From Verrucomicrobiota bacterium (GTDB lineage Bacteria; Verrucomicrobiota; Verrucomicrobiia; Chthoniobacterales; UBA10450), in contig QHPN01000225.1 in the NCBI GenBank assembly GCA_003219115.1, forward strand, positions 1 through 11,837: a DNA stretch of 11,837 nucleotides. Direction: 5' to 3'. Positions 5,290 to 11,837 of this stretch are shown piece after piece. The stretch's first letter is position 1. The number at the start of each line of letters is the position of its first letter. The notes beneath the pieces are model-generated. The model saw only the letters and a program-made list of their open reading frames with translations. It was not told the DNA's origin and made no database searches. Position numbers and translations under genes: made by a program.

Positions 5290-6818
5290 AATCTCCTCCA
5301 TGCGCGTCCATCGCGGGCAAGAAGTTCGTCTGCTTCCTCCGGTCCCCATGAACCGGCGGGATAAAACGTCAGTGGAGGTGCATCCTTCCCGCTCCATGCG
5401 TTTTCAATGCTGTCGATAAATGCCCACGCCTCCTCGACTTCATCGCGCCGGGCGAAGAGGGTGGCGTCGCCGCTCTTGGCATCGAGCAACAAGCGTTCGT
5501 ACGCTTCCGGGCTGGCCTTGCCGAAACTCGTTCCGTAGTGAAAATCCATTTTCACCGGCTCGATGCGCAAACTTGTTCCCGGAATTTTTGCCATCATTCG
5601 CAGCGAAATTCCCTCATCGGGCTGGATGCGAATGACGAGCACATTTTGATCGTGCTCGATGCTGTCGCGATTAAACAAGACCATGGGCGCTTTCTTAAAG
5701 TGCACGGAAATTTCGGTGGCGGATTTCGGCAGACGTTTCCCAACGCGCAAGTAGATTGGCACCTCCGACCAACGCCAGGTATCGAGAAGCAGGCGAAGCG
5801 CGACGTAGGTTTCGGTTTCAGAATTCGGATTCACTCTTTCTTCCTCGCGATACGCCGGAACGGGTTCGGCATTGATCGCGCCCGCGGTGTACTGGCTGCG
5901 CACAACCCATTTTGCGATTTCATCTGCGCGATAACGACGCAGCGAGCGCACGACTTTTACTTTTTCGTCGCGAATGCTGTCGGCGCTAAGATCGGTGGGC
6001 GCTTCCATCGCCACCAGGCAAAGCAATTGCAGCAAATGATTCTGTACCATGTCGCGCAAGGCACCAGCCGTTTCGTAGTAACCGGCACGCCCTTCGACGC
6101 CGAGGGTTTCGGCAGCGGTGATCTGAATGTGGTCGATGTAACGCGCGTTCCAGATCGGTTCGAAGATCGCGTTGGCAAAACGGAGAACCAGAATGTTCTG
6201 CGCCGTTTCTTTCCCGAGAAAGTGATCGATGCGATAGGTCTGATCTTCGGAAAAGGAATTGGATACGACCCGATTTAACTCCTGGGCCGAAGCGAGATCA
6301 CGCCCAAATGGCTTTTCAATGATGACACGTGCCCAGCTTCCCTTCTTCGCGGTGTTCAACCCCGCAGCTTTGAGGTTTTTCAGGATGGGCTCGAATTGCT
6401 CCGGCGCCGCCGCGAAATAAAACAAACGATTGCCGCGCGTGCCGCGTTCTTCGTCGATTTGATCGAGCCGTTTGACCAATGATCGATAACCGCCTTCATC
6501 CTCGAATTCGCTTTGGTGATAAAAGAGCGATTGCGAAAACGTTTTCCAAATATCATCGCGGACCTCCTGCCGCGAAAATTGCCTTGTGGTTTCGCCAAGT
6601 TGGTTCCGGAATTCCTCGTCGGTTTTGGGGCGTCGGGCGAAGCCAACAACCGTTACCGCGGGCGGGAGTTCACCATCAGCGGCAAGGTTGTATAAGGCCG
6701 GAATCAGTTTTCGATGGGTCAGGTCGCCGGTCGCACCGAAGATCACAATCGCGCATGGCTGCGGGACGGCGCGCGTGCTCAAACCTTCACGCAATGGATT
6801 TGGTTGGTCCTTTGTCAT
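5286..6818 (-). CDS. zwf: glucose-6-phosphate 1-dehydrogenase
   Basis: 510-residue cytoplasmic enzyme that oxidises glucose 6-phosphate to 6-phosphogluconolactone with NAD(P)+, the first step of the oxidative pentose phosphate pathway. The nucleotide-binding motif is FGATGDLTHRKLIPALYNL (GATGDL at 28-33). EKPFG is at 168-172 and the substrate-binding RIDHFLGKE at 196-204, followed by FANAIFEPIWN and ETLGVEGRAGYYETAGALRDMVQNHLLQLL. Length is typical (E. coli 491). ATG 6818 is chosen. An upstream ATG at 6926 would add 36 codons translated from hairpin repeats (6818-6917), which is unlikely to be protein. The stop TGA overlaps the ATG of the bridging frame, showing original coupling to opcA. The fusion gene for phosphatase-GlyA lies 174 bases upstream on the same strand. 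Confidence 0.96.
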   Translation of the reverse strand: MTKDQPNPLREGLSTRAVPQPCAIVIFGATGDLTHRKLIPALYNLAADGELPPAVTVVGFARRPKTDEEFRNQLGETTRQFSRQEVRDDIWKTFSQSLFYHQSEFEDEGGYRSLVKRLDQIDEERGTRGNRLFYFAAAPEQFEPILKNLKAAGLNTAKKGSWARVIIEKPFGRDLASAQELNRVVSNSFSEDQTYRIDHFLGKETAQNILVLRFANAIFEPIWNARYIDHIQITAAETLGVEGRAGYYETAGALRDMVQNHLLQLLCLVAMEAPTDLSADSIRDEKVKVVRSLRRYRADEIAKWVVRSQYTAGAINAEPVPAYREEERVNPNSETETYVALRLLLDTWRWSEVPIYLRVGKRLPKSATEISVHFKKAPMVLFNRDSIEHDQNVLVIRIQPDEGISLRMMAKIPGTSLRIEPVKMDFHYGTSFGKASPEAYERLLLDAKSGDATLFARRDEVEEAWAFIDSIENAWSGKDAPPLTFYPAGSWGPEEADELLARDGRAWRRL

Positions 6819-7005
6819 GTCGAGCCAAGTCGAAACATCTCTAACTTCGCTCGGCTCGACAGGCAATGGAACACAGACTTTTAGTCTGTGCGTCCAGCCC
6901 CGAATTCTTTCGGGCTGTTCAGGCATGAGCGTCGCGATCGCGGCGGATTAAAATTCCGCTGGGCGAACAGGCCGGGAGGCCCGTGCTCCTTATTAATTCG
7001 GGAGC
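6818..7005. repeat. cluster of inverted repeats between glyA and zwf
   Basis: Several separate palindromes follow one another. TGTCGAGCC (6818-6826) pairs with GGCTCGACA (6853-6861). CACAGACT/AGTCTGTG (6872-6879, 6883-6890) has a TTT loop. CAGCCCCGAA/TTCGGGCTG (6895-6904, 6909-6917) has a one-base bulge. CGCGATCGCG (6933-6942) is a perfect palindrome. GGCC/GGCC (6970-6973, 6978-6981) and GCTCC/GGAGC (6985-6989, 7001-7005) lie at the glyA end. The last two could aid termination after glyA, but no T-run is seen. The first abuts the zwf ATG. Confidence 0.65.
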
Positions 7006-8780
7006 GGAAATCTGCGCGTCAGCTCCCGCACTTTGCCGCGAACGCGTTCGAGCACTGCACTGTCGTTGCGATTCTGCAACGCTTCTGCGACCAGATCCGC
7101 AATCTCGAGCATATCCTCTTCGCGCATGCCACGCGTAGTCACGGCCGGCGTGCCGACGCGAATGCCGCCAGGTTTGAAGATCGGGTAGGTATCGAATGGA
7201 ATGCCGTTTTTGTTCACGGTAATGCCGGCGCGATCGAGAACTTCCTGCGCTTCTTTGCCATTCAGTTCCTTCGGGCGAAGATCGACAAGCATCAAATGAT
7301 TGTCAGTACCGCCGCTGACGATGCGGTAACCATGTTTAGCCAAACCGGCGGCGAGAGCTTTCGCGTTCACCACGACTTGTCGCTGATATTCGCGGAACTG
7401 CGGCTGAAGTGCTTCGTGAAAACAAACCGCTTTGGCGGCGATGACGTGCATCAGCGGCCCCCCTTGAACGCCAGGAAACACCGTCGCGTCGATTTGTTTC
7501 GCGAATTTCTCTTCGCACATCACGATGCCGCCGCGCGGGCCACGCAAACTTTTGTGCGTGGTCGTCGTGACGAAATGCGCGTGCGGGATCGGACTCGGAT
7601 GTTGTCCGCCGGCGACGAGTCCGGCGATGTGTGCCATGTCGACGAAAAGAAATGCGCTGACCGAATCGGCGATTTGCCTTAAGCGCGGGAAATCGATGAT
7701 GCGCGGATACGCCGATGCCCCGGCGGTGATCATCGCCGGCTTAACCTCCTCGGCTTGTTTTTGCAGCGCGTCGTAATCGATCTGTTCGGTCTTCTCGCTC
7801 ACGCCATATTGCGAGACGTTGTAAAACTTGCCGGAGAAATTCGCCGGATGTCCGTGCGTGAGATGTCCGCCGTGCGCGAGATTCATGGCGAGAATTTTTC
7901 CGCCCGGTTTCAGCACGGAAAAATAAACGGCCATGTTTGCTTGTGCACCGCTATGCGGTTGCACGTTGACGTGCTCGCAACCGAATAGCCGCTTCGCGCG
8001 ATCAATTGCGAGCTGCTCGACCGTATCGACGTTTTCACAGCCGCCGTACCAACGTTTTTTTGGCAAACCTTCGGCGTATTTATTAGTAAGGACGGTCCCC
8101 TGTGCCTCCATCACTGCGCGACTGGTGAAATTTTCCGATGCGATCAGCTCAATGTTTTCCCGTTGCCGTTTTTCTTCGGCCGTAACCGCATCGAAGATCT
8201 CCGGATCGACTTTGCGCAGACCGCCGCTAGGTGCATTGAGGTTGGAGGGGGCGGGATGCAAAATATCGCTCACGATATAGATGGAAGCACCGCCGCTACG
8301 CCCGCCGGGGCGCACGGCTACTTCGCTCTCTTCTACAAAAGCGAGCACGCTCGGCAAGGCGTTTTTGATCGTCTCTGCGCAGGTATTATAGACGTCGCGT
8401 CCCAAGCCAATGGGATCGGGCACGTCACGCCAGCAAGTCGCACCCGGTTCTTCAAATTCGCGCAGCAAGAAAGTCTTGTCCGCTGCATTTGGAAAAAGCA
8501 TCTGGATTGCTTCGACGTGCGCTCCAGTCATCGCGAAAATATGCGTCGCGCGTTCGACGAGTGCGCCGGTGAGCGGCTGGCTCCGCAGATTGCCAATTTC
8601 GGCCCCTTCCTCGGTGCAAACCTCAACCGCATGCGAGCTAGGCGGTTGTCCTCGCACGGCGTGCACTCCGGCTGAAGCCACTTCAATGTCCTTGCGATTT
8701 CCCAAGAGACGGCGAAAAAGACCTTCCGCAATGGGACTGCGACAAACATTACCGGTACAAACGAAGAGGACGCTTTTCAC
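6993..8780 (-). CDS. glyA: fusion: low-molecular-weight protein phosphatase domain + serine hydroxymethyltransferase (GlyA)
   Basis: One open frame of 595 codons from GTG 8780. Residues 4-153 are a low-molecular-weight phosphotyrosine-type phosphatase: P-loop VCTGNVCRSP with Cys8-X5-Arg14, and the acid loop DVPDP near 119-123. Residues 154-180 are a Gly/Arg-rich linker. Residues about 181-595 are GlyA, a PLP enzyme interconverting serine and glycine with tetrahydrofolate: NIELIASENF, NKYAEGLPKKRWYGG, FVDMAHIAGL, the PLP lysine Lys410 in TTTTHKSLRGPRGG, and FKPGGIRVGTPAVTTRGM. The earlier TTG at 8831 is possible, but the family usually begins right before VLFVCTGN. An internal GTG at 8273 would give a free 426-residue GlyA, a normal length, but has no SD. 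In Bacillus ywlE and glyA are near neighbours, so fusion of linked genes is plausible. Tandem TAA stops end the gene. Confidence 0.9.
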   Translation of the reverse strand: MKSVLFVCTGNVCRSPIAEGLFRRLLGNRKDIEVASAGVHAVRGQPPSSHAVEVCTEEGAEIGNLRSQPLTGALVERATHIFAMTGAHVEAIQMLFPNAADKTFLLREFEEPGATCWRDVPDPIGLGRDVYNTCAETIKNALPSVLAFVEESEVAVRPGGRSGGASIYIVSDILHPAPSNLNAPSGGLRKVDPEIFDAVTAEEKRQRENIELIASENFTSRAVMEAQGTVLTNKYAEGLPKKRWYGGCENVDTVEQLAIDRAKRLFGCEHVNVQPHSGAQANMAVYFSVLKPGGKILAMNLAHGGHLTHGHPANFSGKFYNVSQYGVSEKTEQIDYDALQKQAEEVKPAMITAGASAYPRIIDFPRLRQIADSVSAFLFVDMAHIAGLVAGGQHPSPIPHAHFVTTTTHKSLRGPRGGIVMCEEKFAKQIDATVFPGVQGGPLMHVIAAKAVCFHEALQPQFREYQRQVVVNAKALAAGLAKHGYRIVSGGTDNHLMLVDLRPKELNGKEAQEVLDRAGITVNKNGIPFDTYPIFKPGGIRVGTPAVTTRGMREEDMLEIADLVAEALQNRNDSAVLERVRGKVRELTRRFPLPN

Positions 8781-8793
8781 AAGATGCCGCCGC

Positions 8794-8827
8794 GCGAACC
8801 TGCTGGGGCGGTCAGGTACAGGTTCGC
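8794..8827. promoter_or_regulatory. inverted repeat in the divergent phosphatase-glyA / acyltransferase spacer
   Basis: GCGAACCTG (8794-8802) and CAGGTTCGC (8819-8827) are perfect 9-base inverted arms 16 bases apart, centred in the 87-base spacer between the two divergent genes. This could be a dimeric regulator site or a simple hairpin. No clear -35/-10 pair was found on either strand. Confidence 0.35.
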
Positions 8828-8867
8828 ACAAAATTTCGCCAACGCGACTCGTCTTATCTGAACGGCA

Positions 8868-9818
8868 ATGAGAGCAGCATGGAAAGAATTGCGTTACCGG
8901 CTCGAGTACGTCGGTCTCCTGCTGGCGGGGAAGATCGTGCCGCTCTTACCGCGAGCCACCATCGTCGTGCTGGCAAAAATCTGTGGTGCCATCGCCTCCC
9001 GGATCGATACCCGCGGCCGGAGTATTGCCCTGGCCAATCTCGATTGCGCCTTCCCAGGGAAATATTCCACTTCAGAAAAGAGCCGCATCATTCGCCAATC
9101 CTATCAGCATTTTGCCCAAACCATGCTTGATCTGATGTGGAGCCCGCGGCTTACTCCGAAAAATTTCCTCCGTTACATTGAGTTTGAGGGATTTCCCGAG
9201 GTCGATCCGAACAAGAACGGGATTATTGTTTGTTATCACTACAGCAATTTCGAATGGGCGAGCCTGGGATGCGGATTTCGCGGTCGCCCCAGCAACATTA
9301 TCGCTCAGGAATTCAAGAATCCCCTGCTCGATCCCATTTTCCGACGCTGGCGGGAGCAGTCAGGGCATGTCTTCAGTGCGCGGACGGGCGGAATTCTTCG
9401 ACTTTTCAAAACTCTGCGCCGTGGCGGCAATATCGCGATGCTCGTTGATCTGACGGTTTTTCCGGGTCCTGCGGCCGTCGCGATTCGCTGTTTTGGAATG
9501 CATACCAGTGTTACTTCCGCTCACGCCTGGCTCCAGCAACGCTCGGGAGCCGCCCTGATTCCCGCCCATTGCGAGCCGTTGCCGCGAGGACGCTATCGTG
9601 TGGTTTTTCATCCGCCGATTGATCTTGGTCCCAATGCCAGTCCACGCGAAGTTGCGCAGGCGTGCTGGGATTCCTTTGAGCCAGTCGTGCGCGCGCAGCC
9701 GGGGCCGTGGATGTGGATGTACAAACATTGGCGCTATCATCCCAAAAATCCTGATCGGCCCTACCCGTTCTATTCCTATTACACCGGCAAATTCGAACGT
9801 CTAATCGCGCAAAAATGA
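8868..9818 (+). CDS. LpxL/HtrB-like lysophospholipid/lipid A acyltransferase
   Basis: 316-residue inner-membrane-associated acyltransferase of the LpxL/HtrB/MsbB family, which adds secondary acyl chains to Kdo-lipid IVA or a related lipid. An N-terminal hydrophobic anchor (about residues 15-45) precedes the signature HX4E catalytic motif His124-YSNF-Glu129. Then come IIAQEFKNPLLDPIFRRWRE (144-163), the GGNIAMLVD segment (187-194) where the family often reads G..vg.l.DQ, IPAHCEPLPRGRYRVVFHPPI (231-251) and the C-terminal PGPWMWMYKHWRYHP. Length matches the family (about 290-320). The ATG at 8868 has no good SD. It is divergent from the phosphatase-glyA fusion and followed by a 206-base repeat-bearing spacer. 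The exact acceptor lipid and acyl donor cannot be assigned. Confidence 0.88.
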   Translation: MRAAWKELRYRLEYVGLLLAGKIVPLLPRATIVVLAKICGAIASRIDTRGRSIALANLDCAFPGKYSTSEKSRIIRQSYQHFAQTMLDLMWSPRLTPKNFLRYIEFEGFPEVDPNKNGIIVCYHYSNFEWASLGCGFRGRPSNIIAQEFKNPLLDPIFRRWREQSGHVFSARTGGILRLFKTLRRGGNIAMLVDLTVFPGPAAVAIRCFGMHTSVTSAHAWLQQRSGAALIPAHCEPLPRGRYRVVFHPPIDLGPNASPREVAQACWDSFEPVVRAQPGPWMWMYKHWRYHPKNPDRPYPFYSYYTGKFERLIAQK

Positions 9819-9886
9819 TTTGTATACGAACAAGTGCCGGAACCATGAGCCCTCCTTGCGAACGCTTGAAAAACCCCGCATCCTAA

Positions 9887-9909
9887 TCCTCCTCCCAATG
9901 GGAGAAGGA
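9887..9909. repeat. imperfect hairpin downstream of the acyltransferase gene
   Basis: TCCT-C-CTCCC (9887-9896), AAT loop, GGGAG-A-AGGA (9900-9909): a 9-bp stem with one C/A mismatch. It could act as a transcript end or be a dispersed repeat; no T-run follows. The rest of the 9819-10024 spacer holds a 19-bp tandem duplication and no recognisable gene. Confidence 0.45.
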
Positions 9910-9944
9910 GCGGGTGTGCCCCGAGATATGGAGCGAAGGTGATT

Positions 9945-9982
9945 CCGCCAGTCCGGCTCGGACCCGCCAGTCCGGCTCGGAC
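9945..9982. repeat. perfect 19-bp tandem duplication upstream of the NRAMP gene
   Basis: The unit CCGCCAGTCCGGCTCGGAC occurs twice head to tail at 9945-9963 and 9964-9982 with no mismatch. It lies 42 bases before the transporter start, in its likely 5' untranslated or promoter region. I see no manganese riboswitch-like structure around it. Confidence 0.85.
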
Positions 9983-10024
9983 TTTCGAGCTGGCGCGTAA
10001 GCAAATTTTCGGGACGCTAACCTC

Positions 10025-11413
10025 GTGCCGGAAGTGACCGCAAGTGAACAGGCCTGGCGCAGAGAAGTCGCAACCGTCTCTCTGCCTGAAGTCCATCGCA
10101 GTGTCGTCGTTCCCGTAACCGCTTCCTTTTGGCGAAAGTTGTTCGCGTTTTCCGGTCCCGGTTTTCTGGTTGCCGTCGGCTACATGGACCCAGGCAATTG
10201 GGCGACCGATCTGGCGGGGGGCGCCAAGTTTGGGTATTCGCTGCTGGCGGTTGTCATGATCTCCAACTTCATGGCGATCTTGCTTCAGCATTTTTGCATT
10301 AAGCTCGGCGTCGTCACTGGCCGGGATTTGGCGCAGGCCTGCCGCGACCATTATCCAAAACCGATTGTGTGGTTTCTATGGATCCTTTGTGAAATCGCCA
10401 TTGCCGCATGCGATCTGGCCGAAGTGGTCGGCTCAGCAATCGCCCTGCAGCTTTTGCTTGGGATTCCGCTGGTATGGGGTTGCATCATCACGGCCATGGA
10501 TGTGCTGATTGTGCTCTTCCTGCAAAACAAAGGTTTTCGCTACATCGAAGCACTCGTCTTCACCCTGATTATTACCATTGGCGGATGTTTTGCCGCCGAA
10601 CTGATTTTCGTAAAGCCAAGCCTCATCGGCATCCTGCAGGGATACGTTCCAGGGCCGCGAATCGTGACTAATCAGGGGATGCTTTACGTGAGCATTGGCA
10701 TTCTGGGGGCAACGGTAATGCCGCACAATCTTTACCTGCATTCCTCGGTAGTCCAGACACGCAAATTCGAACAGACGCCGGACGGTAAACGGCAGGCGAT
10801 CAAGTTCGCGACCATCGATTCCACCGGCGCACTCATGTTCGCCTTGTTTATTAATTCGGCCATCCTCATTCTGGCGGCGGCCGCGTTTCATTGGTCGGGC
10901 CACCGGGATGTGGCGGAGATTCGCGACGCCTATCAACTGCTCAGTCCTCTGCTAGGCGTGGGCATCGCCAGTGGTCTGTTCGCGATTGCGCTGCTGGCCT
11001 CGGGCCAGAATTCCACCCTCACAGGGACTCTTGCCGGTCAGATCGTGATGGAAGGTTTTCTCAATATTCGGATCAAACCGTGGCTGCGCCGATTAATTAC
11101 CCGCCTTATCGCGATTGTTCCGGCGGTTCTGGTCATTGGCCTGGCCGGTGAGAGCAAGACGACCGAGTTGCTCGTCGCCAGTCAGGTGGTTCTGAGCATG
11201 CAACTTGGTGTCGCGGTCTGGCCGCTGATGCGTTTCACGAGCGAGAGAGCCAAGCTCGGCGAGTTCACCAATAAGCTGTGGCTGAAAATTCTCGGTTGGA
11301 CGACGACGCTCATTATTATCACGCTCAACGTGAAGTTGCTCTTCGATACTTTCATGCCCAAGGCCATCCTAAAAGCGGTTTACCGCACTCTTGGTCTGCC
11401 GATGCCGGAGTAA
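10025..11413 (+). CDS. mntH: NRAMP-family divalent metal (Mn2+/Fe2+) transporter
   Basis: 462-residue polytopic inner-membrane protein of the NRAMP/MntH family, importing Mn2+ and Fe2+ with protons. The metal site is complete: TM1 Asp55-Pro-Gly-Asn58 in GYMDPGNWATDLAGG, and TM6 Met232-Pro-His-Asn in GATVMPHNLYLHSSVVQTR. The Met favours soft transition metals over Mg2+ or Ca2+. ACDLAEVVGSAIALQLL (TM3) and SGQNSTLTGTLAGQIVMEGFL (late TMs) also match. About 11 hydrophobic segments are visible. The cytoplasmic N-terminus of about 40 residues is longer than in E. coli MntH. GTG 10025 is the chosen start; there is no ATG before Met54. A UspA-type gene follows 138 bases downstream on the same strand. 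No Fur/MntR box was recognised. Confidence 0.95.
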   Translation: MPEVTASEQAWRREVATVSLPEVHRSVVVPVTASFWRKLFAFSGPGFLVAVGYMDPGNWATDLAGGAKFGYSLLAVVMISNFMAILLQHFCIKLGVVTGRDLAQACRDHYPKPIVWFLWILCEIAIAACDLAEVVGSAIALQLLLGIPLVWGCIITAMDVLIVLFLQNKGFRYIEALVFTLIITIGGCFAAELIFVKPSLIGILQGYVPGPRIVTNQGMLYVSIGILGATVMPHNLYLHSSVVQTRKFEQTPDGKRQAIKFATIDSTGALMFALFINSAILILAAAAFHWSGHRDVAEIRDAYQLLSPLLGVGIASGLFAIALLASGQNSTLTGTLAGQIVMEGFLNIRIKPWLRRLITRLIAIVPAVLVIGLAGESKTTELLVASQVVLSMQLGVAVWPLMRFTSERAKLGEFTNKLWLKILGWTTTLIIITLNVKLLFDTFMPKAILKAVYRTLGLPMPE

Positions 11414-11421
11414 ATGACTAC

Positions 11422-11513
11422 ATCCGAATGACGAATGACGAAATAAATCCGAATGAGGAAGTCGGAAAATTCGGATGCGAACGAACACCGTCCGTCGATT
11501 TCCCTTCGTCATT
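11422..11513. repeat. AT-richer repeat spacer between the NRAMP and UspA genes
   Basis: ATCCGAATGA occurs at 11422-11431 and 11447-11456. The heptamer AATGACG is tandem at 11427-11440. ATCCGAAT (11447-11454) pairs with ATTCGGAT (11469-11476), and AATGACGAA (11434-11442) pairs with TTCGTCATT (11505-11513). The pattern suggests a dispersed or foldable intergenic repeat rather than a gene. Confidence 0.6.
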
Positions 11514-11551
11514 TCTTCGACATTCGCCATCCGTAATTCATCATTATTAAC

Positions 11552-11837
11552 GTGTATCAGCACATTCTCATTCCACTTGAAAACAGCGATGCCGACGAAA
11601 CCATCCTCGGCCACATCAAGCCGCTTGCGCGGATGACAGGAGCGAAACTTCTTCTGGTCCATGTTGCCGACGGCTGGGTAGCGCGAAATTTCAATCAGTT
11701 GAAACTGGCCGAAAGCGAAGAGATGAAACAGGATCGCGTTTACCTGGAAGAACGACAACGCGAGTTGATCGACGATGGCTTTACCTGCGAGGCCGTCCTC
11801 GCCCTTGGTGAACCCTCAGACGAGATCATTAAACTGG
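11552..11837 (+). CDS. UspA-family universal stress protein, 3' end outside window
   Basis: The first 95 codons of a universal stress protein, reading without a stop to the window end. Visible family features: first strand YQHILIPLENSDADETIL at residues 2-19, the helix IKPLARMTGAKLLLVHVADGW with the second strand (LLLVHV), a charged alpha-helical segment (LAESEEMKQDRVYLEERQRELIDDGF), and the third strand EAVLALGEPSDEIIK. The ATP-binding G-X2-G-X9-G(S/T) region, if present, lies beyond the window, so nucleotide binding cannot be judged. Usp proteins are cytoplasmic dimers induced by stress; the partner here is unknown. The GTG at 11552 directly precedes the conserved YxHILIP, fixing the start, though no SD is evident. 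The adjacent NRAMP transporter suggests a functional link. Confidence 0.9.
   Translation, partial: MYQHILIPLENSDADETILGHIKPLARMTGAKLLLVHVADGWVARNFNQLKLAESEEMKQDRVYLEERQRELIDDGFTCEAVLALGEPSDEIIKL

Noticed and set aside
6819..6926. Upstream ATG at 6926 extending Zwf by 36 residues
   Set aside because: The extension is translated hairpin repeats and has no counterpart in the enzyme family; ATG 6818 gives a normal N-terminus.
5538..7682. Long plus-strand open frames antisense to zwf and glyA (246 and 264 codons)
   Set aside because: They mirror strongly conserved genes on the other strand, have no recognisable domains and are a codon-bias artefact.
9819..10024. Manganese riboswitch upstream of mntH
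   Set aside because: I could not recognise the conserved yybP-ykoY core; the spacer holds a simple hairpin and a 19-bp tandem duplication.

Overview
The window looks like ordinary chromosomal DNA of a moderately GC-rich Gram-negative bacterium. It is most likely Verrucomicrobiota of the Chthoniobacterales/Spartobacteria type. That placement is inference from the zwf-opcA pair, the DUF4388 regulator, the NRAMP-plus-UspA pair and the style of the intergenic repeats; there is no rRNA or marker gene here to prove it. A LpxL-type acyltransferase fits a lipid A-containing outer membrane.

Layout. (1) 2-1364, plus strand: the 3' part of queA (tRNA queuosine), a palindromic repeat spacer, then a YciA-type acyl-CoA thioesterase. 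(2) 1361-2673, minus strand: a cyclic-nucleotide-binding-fold/DUF4388 regulator, overlapped by 4 bases by a small putative lipoprotein whose stop interlocks with the thioesterase stop. (3) 2786-3952, plus strand: a GT4 glycosyltransferase ending in the same palindromic repeat that ends queA. (4) 4028-8780, minus strand, read right to left: a low-molecular-weight phosphatase fused in frame to serine hydroxymethyltransferase (GlyA), a spacer packed with hairpins, zwf, a 144-bp inverted-repeat element, and opcA. (5) 8868-9818, plus strand: a LpxL/HtrB-like acyltransferase, divergent from the fusion gene. (6) 10025-11837, plus strand: an NRAMP metal transporter and the start of a UspA gene cut by the window end.

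The metabolic centre is the minus-strand run. GlyA feeds one-carbon units, while Zwf with its assembly protein OpcA opens the oxidative pentose phosphate pathway (NADPH).

The most interesting signal is the junction between zwf and opcA. A 144-bp element with 26-bp terminal inverted repeats (25/26 match) and internal hairpins is flanked by a TG dinucleotide on each side. Removing the element and one TG copy joins a well-placed start codon (strong SD, ATGA overlap with the zwf stop) in frame to opcA. The element therefore appears to have landed in codon 16 of opcA. The present sequence keeps opcA translatable only through a TGATG stop/restart at an internal methionine. The second notable item is the phosphatase-GlyA fusion, whose linker contains the core of the repeat that supplies stop codons elsewhere in the window.

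No tRNA, rRNA, CRISPR array, transposase or phage gene is visible, and no gene-free stretch exceeds about 210 bases.
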